Below are positions 31,309-36,954 of a stretch of 36,954 bases of DNA, one piece after another (position 1 is the stretch's first letter; each line of letters starts with the position of its first letter). Source of the stretch: a virus; IMG/VR virus record IMGVR_UViG_3300013286_000028, positions 1 through 36,954 of that record; one strand, 5' to 3'. A model generated the notes under the pieces. It worked only from the letters and a program-made list of their open reading frames with translations, was not told where the DNA came from and did no database searches. The translations under genes were made by a program, and so were the position numbers.

Positions 31309-31614
31309 TTAAACTGTTGTTCCGTCGGCTTTTTTCCATACTGTACCGTTCCACCAAATTGGTCTGTCTAAAGTGGTGTCATAGTAATACTGCCCAGTAA
31401 ATAAAGGTGTTGTTGCCGTATTTAGCGGTCTATCAGCGGTCGTTCCAGACGCAGGCACTAAAACCGCTTGAGTAAAGTTATCTATCTGGTTAAAGTACAA
31501 ACGAAGCACGTTAGAATATTGGTCAAAATAACTAAAATCGTAACCTTGCATTGGAGCGTTAGGTAAGTTTGGCGCTTTTGAAGGACGAATTGGTGCAGAT
31601 TTATTAAGTGCCAT
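31309..31614 (-). CDS. Small tail- or fibre-associated protein, 101 aa
   Basis: The start overlaps the stop of the upstream 744-aa gene. The N-terminus is Pro-rich and the centre helical. The C-terminus has GQYYYDTTLDRPIWWNGTVW, a motif of small repeated domains in phage fibres and hyaluronidase- or collar-like proteins, where aromatics may bind sugar. It is probably an attachment or chaperone part of the tail. The GGACG/A SD region is unclear. Confidence 0.6.
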   Translation of the reverse strand: MALNKSAPIRPSKAPNLPNAPMQGYDFSYFDQYSNVLRLYFNQIDNFTQAVLVPASGTTADRPLNTATTPLFTGQYYYDTTLDRPIWWNGTVWKKADGTTV

Positions 31615-33848
31615 TATCTACGTCCATCAGGTCTGATATCAATACGTGGATACCCAATTTGCCAGTCAACGCCTAGTCCATCGGATTCAATTCTAAACGC
31701 CATTTGCCTGCCTCTAATGCGGGTATATACCTGCCCAGTAAATTGTTGCACTGCATAAGTATGGCGAGATGTATAGTTTTGAGTACTTGCTACTACAGGT
31801 GCAGCTGGCATTCCATAAGCCGTACCTGAATTAACCCGAGGTAATACCACCATAGTAACTTCTGGCACGTTTGTTGTAGAGCCGTTAAAAGTTAAGTCAG
31901 GTAGTATTCTCCATACAAACCCAAAGTTATGCCCATCACCAATATCAAAATCAGATGACTGCACGTAAGACACAATAGGCACTGGGGTTAACCCTGATAC
32001 ATCATCTACACCGTTCTCATGGTAAAGAATTCTAAAGTTTGCGGTGTCGGCACCTATTGGATAAGTACGTAACCCAGAATCTAGCCAAGCAGTACGGCTC
32101 ATATTTCCATAATACCAAACATCATCCAAATAATTGTAGATAACATAACGGTCAACAATATTGCTATTAGCGGAGCAATAGAACCACCAAATCTCGTTAT
32201 AGCCCTCTACGCTACCTGCGTATACTTGAAAGTTTTGATCTTGGTTAATGTCTTGATAAACGTACTGACGTAGAGTACAAGACAGCGTTTCTACACGACC
32301 AGTGTATTTGTAAAATTTATCTGTACCCATCCAGTAAGTTACGTTATTAACTGTAATAGACGCATTTGGCCCCATGATGGATATGTTGTCTTGCAATAGT
32401 TGGAAACCCCAAACATATGGAGGCCCAAGATACTGCATAGAATAAAGCGCTGAATCAGACCAAACTAATATCTCTTGACGGGTTGATCGTGCGCAAACAA
32501 TGTAAGAGCCAATATTAAGTCGGTATTCACCAGATTGGTTTGTTACTGCAGGCACCCACTGATAGGGATTTTCTTGGTCAGACCAACGTACTAATAATGG
32601 ATCAAACGTAGTATCAGCATTTGTAGGATCATATGGGTTTGCGCCAAAACAAATAACAAAACGTTGAATTGCCGAGCCAATAACTTGATTGGTGTTGTTA
32701 GGCACAAACTGTCCAGAGTACCCTGCCGCAGTTGATTCTTCTGATAAAAGCTTAGCTCTGGTTGCAAGTCCTCCAGCAGCACCGCTTGGGTATGTTACGC
32801 CAGCGGGCAACCAAAGATAAACTTCACCGCCACGAGGGGCAATGATTAGTTCTTGACCAAAGTTATCATTAGTCCATATACGTAACTGCTGTGCAATACC
32901 AACACTAGCTGCTGCGCCCCAAGCACGAACCGGAGTTACAGGAGTACTAATAACAACTGTGCCACCAGAGGCTGTACCAGAAGTTGTTGTGTATGTATTA
33001 GAACCTATAACGGTAGAAATAGTAAATGTATTAGCACCGGTATTGGTTATTGGAAACGCTTTTTGCAGCACTAGACGATTGATACCGCAAGCATCCGCAG
33101 AGATACTAGAAAAATAAACATAGTCTCCAGTAGTTAAACCATGTCCAGTTTTAGTAACTGTAAGAACAGAAACACCAGCGCCACTAGCTGTAAATGGGTT
33201 AGTAAGCGTTGCGTCCACATAAGAAGGCCAAGTGCCAGCACCCCACCCAGTACCTGCAACTTCAACATCTAGGCCCGTATTAATTTGGAATGCTGCAGTA
33301 ATAGAAGTACCGCCACCAGCAGCAACGGTAGATGTTGCCGCTGTAGTTGTAGTAAATGTAAATTGAGTAGCAGATTTATACGTTATCTGTTGTTCAGCGT
33401 TTAATTCAGCAGCGGGAATACCGCCGACCGCAGTAGAGCCAGAAATAGTAACAAAGTCATTAGTCACACCGCCATAACCAGAAATTGTTACGGTAACAAC
33501 ATTAGAGCCGTTTGTAGTAGAAAACATATTGTCAGTGCTAGGAATCGTACTGTGCGTATAAGTAACTCTAATGGGGGTTATGTCGTTATATCCACCGCCT
33601 TGCTCAACATAGTATTTAAGGTTAGTACCAACGCCTAATAAGTTAGCACCAGCTAATGTTCCCCAGTTCCAAAGGGCTCGGCATATTCCTTTAAATGTGT
33701 TATTAGAAAGACGTGTCCATCCACCAAGTTTTTCTGCATTGCCAGAACGAAAACGCACCTTGTCGCAGTCAAACCAACCGCCTTCATTGGTATAGTTTGT
33801 ACCTTCTTTATTGATGCCGGGCTTAAAGACTAGTTTTTGTAATGGCAT
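31614..33848 (-). CDS. Large tail protein (podophage tail-hub/tubular type)
   Basis: The 744-aa protein begins MPLQKLVFKPGINKEGTNY followed by WFDCDKVRFRSGNAEKLGGW, the opening I associate with conserved phage tail proteins that have a beta-propeller-like body. A Thr/Ser/Gly-rich insert (about 90-300) looks like immunoglobulin- or fibre-type beta structure (TFTTTTAATSTVAAGGG). The second half is rich in Trp/Tyr strands. It suggests a virion tail hub or stopper. Assignment to a T7 gp12-like role is inference. Confidence 0.7.
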   Translation of the reverse strand: MPLQKLVFKPGINKEGTNYTNEGGWFDCDKVRFRSGNAEKLGGWTRLSNNTFKGICRALWNWGTLAGANLLGVGTNLKYYVEQGGGYNDITPIRVTYTHSTIPSTDNMFSTTNGSNVVTVTISGYGGVTNDFVTISGSTAVGGIPAAELNAEQQITYKSATQFTFTTTTAATSTVAAGGGTSITAAFQINTGLDVEVAGTGWGAGTWPSYVDATLTNPFTASGAGVSVLTVTKTGHGLTTGDYVYFSSISADACGINRLVLQKAFPITNTGANTFTISTVIGSNTYTTTSGTASGGTVVISTPVTPVRAWGAAASVGIAQQLRIWTNDNFGQELIIAPRGGEVYLWLPAGVTYPSGAAGGLATRAKLLSEESTAAGYSGQFVPNNTNQVIGSAIQRFVICFGANPYDPTNADTTFDPLLVRWSDQENPYQWVPAVTNQSGEYRLNIGSYIVCARSTRQEILVWSDSALYSMQYLGPPYVWGFQLLQDNISIMGPNASITVNNVTYWMGTDKFYKYTGRVETLSCTLRQYVYQDINQDQNFQVYAGSVEGYNEIWWFYCSANSNIVDRYVIYNYLDDVWYYGNMSRTAWLDSGLRTYPIGADTANFRILYHENGVDDVSGLTPVPIVSYVQSSDFDIGDGHNFGFVWRILPDLTFNGSTTNVPEVTMVVLPRVNSGTAYGMPAAPVVASTQNYTSRHTYAVQQFTGQVYTRIRGRQMAFRIESDGLGVDWQIGYPRIDIRPDGRR

Positions 33849-33851
33849 AGG

Positions 33852-34445
33852 TTATCCTAGTGCGGCAAGAGCTTTAGTAGTTTTAACAAGTCTGTCATCT
33901 AAACCCAACGTTCCGCCGTTAATACGTTTAGTAATTTGACCGTGTTCTTGACCGTCTGCCAACTCATTTAAGCCGTGTTTGTTCCAAAACCAAGCTGCGC
34001 TTAATGCTGCATATCGTGGATCCAGCAATAAATCAGGGTTAGACAAAAGGTCAACACCAATAGCCAATCCGCATCGTTCATAGTTATCTTTGCCAGTTAA
34101 CTGAATAAGCCCTCTGCCAAAATATTTAGCAGCCTCTTCTTCGCTTGTGTTGCCCATACGTCCGTTGTAAACTTTGCCAGCTATTTTAGTTGGTTGGCGA
34201 GCATATTGATCTGCAACTTCTTTAGTTGTGAAACGGCTAGGCCACGTTTTCATAAGCCCCTCGGCGCTGTAATTTAAGTTTTCTTGCAAGATTTTAAAAT
34301 TAGCAGACTCATGAGCACACTGACCAATAAACGCTGCTTGACGCTTGGGTGTATTAATGTCATATTTATCAAAGGCAGCCTGCAAAGGCTCCTCCCATTT
34401 AGGGTCAATACCGAGGGTTTGAAGTGCGCTACTTAGACTCATCAT
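33852..34445 (-). CDS. GH19 chitinase-like endolysin
   Basis: The 197-aa protein has the GH19 lysozyme-like signature: GQCAHESANF with catalytic Glu46, then GRGLIQLTGKDNYERCG and AWFWNKHGLN. GH19 phage lysins cut the glycan strand of peptidoglycan. There is no signal peptide, so export depends on the holin. The start is ATG 34445 (MM), overlapping the 71-aa membrane protein gene by 17 nt, with AGGAAG upstream. It lies in the lysis cassette after two holin-like genes. Confidence 0.9.
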   Translation of the reverse strand: MMSLSSALQTLGIDPKWEEPLQAAFDKYDINTPKRQAAFIGQCAHESANFKILQENLNYSAEGLMKTWPSRFTTKEVADQYARQPTKIAGKVYNGRMGNTSEEEAAKYFGRGLIQLTGKDNYERCGLAIGVDLLSNPDLLLDPRYAALSAAWFWNKHGLNELADGQEHGQITKRINGGTLGLDDRLVKTTKALAALG

Positions 34446-34644
34446 CGCTTCCTATTTTAATGCCTGTAATTAAGCCAATAAAGCCGCCTACAATGGTTTG
34501 AAATGCTGGACCAATAATCTGAAACACTTTATCAGTATCAAAATTAGGGTCAATAACGGCATAGCCAAACATTAAAAGCATAGAAACAACTATAGCCACT
34601 AATGACCAAGCGGCGATAATCATGATATGGTCTTTGGAATTCAT
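34429..34644 (-). CDS. Two-TM holin-like protein, 71 aa
   Basis: Hydrophobic segments at about 8-30 (MIIAAWSLVAIVVSMLLMFG) and 42-64 (QIIGPAFQTIVGGFIGLITG) with a charged C-terminus (SDDESK) give a small two-pass membrane protein. It lies between the 3TM-type holin and endolysin genes and overlaps both, so it is a second holin, an antiholin or a pinholin-type partner. The sequence alone does not say which. Confidence 0.65.
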   Translation of the reverse strand: MNSKDHIMIIAAWSLVAIVVSMLLMFGYAVIDPNFDTDKVFQIIGPAFQTIVGGFIGLITGIKIGSDDESK

Positions 34645-35045
34645 TCTTTTGCTTTCTCTTTCATACCCATAATCTTCTCTAGCGTTCTACCGCCGAAGTA
34701 AAAACTCATAATAAGCATTCCCCACTGCCCAAGTAATTCTACATAAGCACGGTTAGTATCCATATTAAACGCCGACATCATTGCAAATGTAAAATAACCA
34801 GATAAAATAGCTATTAACGTCATTGGTCTAATATTTTTGGAAAGCCATGAATCACTTGCCATATCCGCTTGTTGTCTCTTGGTCAGCTCTTGAGATTCTG
34901 CCGTGTCTGCTTGTAGTTCTGCCAATTTTCCTTGCTGCTGTAGTTCTACTAATTTTGCTTGGGCTTCGGCTTTTGCCGCTGGGTCAGGAATAACTTTATC
35001 TAGAACTTTCATTCCTACGCTAATAATATCGTCTATACCAAACAT
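34641..35045 (-). CDS. Holin of the GTA_holin_3TM type
   Basis: The 134-aa protein has a helical N-terminus (about 21-60, PDPAAKAEAQAKLVELQQQG), then SWLSKNIRPMTLI and TM segments at about 75-93 and 104-119, ending in a charged tail. The D.WLSKNIRPxT motif is characteristic of phage and gene-transfer-agent holins in this family. It would form the inner-membrane lesion that lets the GH19 lysin out. It is ATGA-coupled to the next gene. Confidence 0.75.
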   Translation of the reverse strand: MFGIDDIISVGMKVLDKVIPDPAAKAEAQAKLVELQQQGKLAELQADTAESQELTKRQQADMASDSWLSKNIRPMTLIAILSGYFTFAMMSAFNMDTNRAYVELLGQWGMLIMSFYFGGRTLEKIMGMKEKAKE

Positions 35046-35048
35046 AAT

Positions 35049-35501
35049 TTATCCTTTAATACCCCAAGTTAAATACCAAGCAATTAATGCTGCTGCTGCA
35101 AAACAATATAGCTGTACTCGCCTTACCGCTTTTAAATCATGCTGAAACTCTTCGTTATCTTTTCTTTGAAGATTTTCAATATCTAATTTAATCTTTAATA
35201 CTGCATCCCATTCTTTAGCGCCGTACTTTTTTACAAAATCAATCTTTAATCTAGCTTCTTCGTCACTGATTTGTTTCTTGTGCTTCCATGCTTCAAGCGC
35301 TCTAATTAACGCTATTTCTTTTTTTGCTTCTGCTTCTCGTCTTTCCCGTAACCTGTCTTGGGCTTTTTGCTGCGCTACATCTAAACCGTCTTTTTGAATT
35401 CCTTCAATGCTTTTGGATAGCCCTTTACTGGCATCCCGACTTGCATCAAGACTGCCGCTTAGAGTTTTTACTCCTTCGGACAAACCAAATGGGTCGGGCA
35501 T
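35049..35501 (-). CDS. Coiled-coil protein with C-terminal TM anchor
   Basis: Residues about 20-125 are strongly helical and charged (ALEAWKHKKQISDEEARLKI), probably coiled coil, and the last about 20 form one hydrophobic segment (LYCFAAAALIAWYLTWG). The tail-anchored layout differs from i-spanins, which have an N-terminal TM. It is placed upstream of the holins in the lysis cassette, so it may help lysis or be an injected or tail-associated protein. No family is recognised. Confidence 0.6.
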   Translation of the reverse strand: MPDPFGLSEGVKTLSGSLDASRDASKGLSKSIEGIQKDGLDVAQQKAQDRLRERREAEAKKEIALIRALEAWKHKKQISDEEARLKIDFVKKYGAKEWDAVLKIKLDIENLQRKDNEEFQHDLKAVRRVQLYCFAAAALIAWYLTWGIKG

Positions 35502-35510
35502 AGTACACTT

Positions 35511-35675
35511 TTATTTCACCTTTTTTACCGCTGATTTACGTGTGGTGGCTTTCTTTACAGTCGGTTTTCTTTTTGGCGCTGGGAAAGGCCATGGCGCTTC
35601 TTCTACTTTGCCAACTTCCATATTAATCTTTGGCATATAACCAAGCTTGTCAAATAACCAGTTCACAATAAACAT
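35511..35675 (-). CDS. Unknown 54-aa protein with basic tail
   Basis: ATG 35675 has AAGGAAAAAC upstream. The N-terminus is hydrophobic and aromatic (MFIVNWLFDKLGYMPKI), then a Pro segment (APWPFPAPKRKP) and a Lys-rich tail (KKATTRKSAVKKVK) that could bind nucleic acid. It lies between the fibre gene and the coiled-coil gene with short gaps. Function unknown. Confidence 0.6.
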   Translation of the reverse strand: MFIVNWLFDKLGYMPKINMEVGKVEEAPWPFPAPKRKPTVKKATTRKSAVKKVK

Positions 35676-35684
35676 TGTTTTTCC

Positions 35685-36710
35685 TTACGTTTTGATAATG
35701 AAGTTAATACCAAGGTATGGAGGTAAATTTGCGTTTGTTGCGCTAGTACCATCAAGAGCAATTGAATGCTGGTGGTTTGCACTTACACCGCTGGTATAAC
35801 CAGCTACACCATGGACGTGGTCGTTAGATACTCCTGCTGTTTGTCCTACATGATAATCACCAATACGACCACCAGCACCACCACCAGCAATACTTGGATC
35901 ACCTTGAATATAATCATGGACGTGGTTTGCACTCTGCCCGCCAGTTGTTAAATTAACATAATGGGCGTGGTCTGGGCTATCAACTCCTGTTATTCCGCCG
36001 TGATTGTGAGATACAAGAGTAGCGTTAGCAGAACCACCTGTTGTACCAATTGTTGTTCCGTATGGCATGCGGTTTGTGTAATTTGGTGTATTAAATGTAG
36101 TTGAGCCATCGCCAGCACCAAACGTTGTACCGACAACCGCAAAAAGAGACGCATACGTTGTACGAGATACTGCAGCGCCATTACATAATAACCACCCAGT
36201 AGGCGCAGAAGCTGCGGCATACATAGTAACACTACCCGTTGGAGCAAATCCTGCCGGCAGCCCACCAACTGTTAAACTACCCGAAACTGTTAAGTTACCC
36301 GCAATACCGCTAATAGCATTGTAAAAGTTAATGCCATCACAATATACGGCAACTGCTACTCCGTTAGGAATAACTACTCCTAAACCACTAGATCCGATAA
36401 TTTGTACAGATTGACCGCCTGTAGTGGTATTTTTAACAACATAGGTCTTTTCTACCAAGGGGGCTACAAGGTTACGCTGAGCAGTAAGTGCGCCTGTAAG
36501 CACTAATATTTGATTTCTAGATTCGTCTACTACGCCGTTAAAGTTAGATAGAGTGTAATTAGCGTCAGTCATAGAGATTGTAATAACCCCTGCCACAGCT
36601 TGTTCTAGCAAAGCGCCTAGATTATTGTTAGTAGTTTGCCCCCAGATGCCGGACTGGTCTCCATCCCCGATAAGCTCTAGTCGTAAGGAAGGGGAGTAAG
36701 TGGATGCCAT
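35685..36710 (-). CDS. Tail fibre with collar domain and His-x-His repeats
   Basis: The 341-aa protein starts MASTYSPSLRLELIGDGDQS, a common N-terminus of tail-fibre or neck-attached proteins. Residues about 159-217 form a phage tail collar domain (APTGWLLCNGAAVSRTTYA, DGSTTFNTPN). The C-terminal 80 residues carry five HxH motifs (HNH, HAH, HVH, HVH, HQH) between about 235 and 315, then NLPPYLGINFIIK. HxH pairs bind metal ions in long T4-type fibre tips (gp37). Here they probably shape a metal-stabilised receptor-binding tip. It is the adhesin or a base-plate fibre. Confidence 0.88.
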   Translation of the reverse strand: MASTYSPSLRLELIGDGDQSGIWGQTTNNNLGALLEQAVAGVITISMTDANYTLSNFNGVVDESRNQILVLTGALTAQRNLVAPLVEKTYVVKNTTTGGQSVQIIGSSGLGVVIPNGVAVAVYCDGINFYNAISGIAGNLTVSGSLTVGGLPAGFAPTGSVTMYAAASAPTGWLLCNGAAVSRTTYASLFAVVGTTFGAGDGSTTFNTPNYTNRMPYGTTIGTTGGSANATLVSHNHGGITGVDSPDHAHYVNLTTGGQSANHVHDYIQGDPSIAGGGAGGRIGDYHVGQTAGVSNDHVHGVAGYTSGVSANHQHSIALDGTSATNANLPPYLGINFIIKT

Positions 36711-36720
36711 GATTTATGTC

Positions 36721-36954
36721 CTATGCCTGATAATTATTAATTTCTACCCAATTTGGGGTTTGGTCGTCACCTATGTTGGACCAAGTAACGCTTTGTGTGT
36801 TATTTATAGCCAGCCATGTAACTGTCTGATCGTCATTGATTTTAAACCATCCACGCCCAATTTGCGAGTCTAACAAGGTTAAAAGCTCAGCTATAGCAGG
36901 TCTAAAGTCCGCCCGAGCTGTTTGGGCATCAAATAGGGTATACCCTTCAGCAAT
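36721..36954 (-). CDS. C-terminal part of a tail protein (partial)
   Basis: The frame is open to the right edge, so only the last 77 residues are seen. They include DFRPAIAELLTLLDSQIGRG, then two similar DDQTxxWxxINN units in tandem (DDQTVTWLAINN and DDQTPNWVEINN), 18 residues apart, and end NNYQA. Such W/N-rich tandem ends occur in phage tail-fibre and attachment proteins. This gene is upstream in the late operon and so is translated before the collar fibre. Confidence 0.65.
   Translation of the reverse strand: MAEGYTLFDAQTARADFRPAIAELLTLLDSQIGRGWFKINDDQTVTWLAINNTQSVTWSNIGDDQTPNWVEINNYQA

Noticed and set aside
20773-36954. Plus-strand open frames inside the late operon
   Set aside because: All lie inside confident minus-strand genes, lack SDs and encode Ser/Cys-rich shadow sequences.
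1-36954. CRISPR array, insertion sequence, integrase or attachment site
   Set aside because: No regularly spaced identical repeats with unique spacers, no transposase and no recombinase were seen. The spaced dyads are too far apart and too degenerate in spacers for a CRISPR array.

Overview
The window looks like about 37 kb of a tailed-phage genome (or a metagenomic phage contig). It is compact and moderately AT-rich, with short genes joined by ATGA-type stop/start overlaps and clear Shine-Dalgarno (SD) sequences. Hallmark genes are a family A DNA polymerase, a primase-helicase, a GH19 endolysin with a holin, and tail and internal virion proteins. I see no integrase, tRNA, rRNA, insertion sequence or CRISPR array. 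SD-led genes and sigma70-like promoters point to a bacterial host. The gene set resembles environmental, probably aquatic, phages, but that is inference. Terminase, portal and capsid genes are absent, so the genome continues beyond the window, most likely past the right edge, where the minus-strand late operon originates.

Layout: (1) 1-180: end of a plus-strand gene and a terminator. (2) 181-8580: early plus-strand region behind a strong promoter (307-335). It has many small unknown genes, then a MoxR-type AAA+ ATPase, a metallopeptidase/VWA protein and a possible DUF3150-like protein, and ends at a UUCG-loop terminator. (3) 8600-20774: plus-strand replication region behind a second promoter (8655-8683). 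It encodes a VRR-NUC nuclease, PolA, a Cas4/RecB-like nuclease, a sigma region 4-like protein, a DUF3310 protein, an HNH nuclease, an SNF2-like helicase, a Cys-containing possible ssDNA-binding protein, a small HTH protein and a primase-helicase. A further promoter lies at 15918-15946. (4) 36954-20773: one minus-strand late operon, read right to left: tail proteins, collar-domain fibre, lysis cassette (two holin-like proteins and endolysin), a large tail protein, internal virion proteins and a 2035-residue polyvalent protein carrying a PLxRFG-like motif and an HExxH protease motif. The two arms converge at a terminator near 20.75 kb.

The most striking non-genic signal is a 29-bp dyad, GGACA-N3-TGAC-N5-GTCA-N3-TGTCC. 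It occurs six times between 374 and 8628, and I found it nowhere else in the window. The copies sit at gene borders: just before the SD of four genes, at the start of a fifth, and just upstream of the replication promoter. Three of them precede a 311-residue unknown protein, the AAA+ ATPase and the DUF3150-like protein. This looks like an undescribed phage regulon built around the ATPase/VWA module. A small HTH protein at 17385-17627 is one candidate binder.
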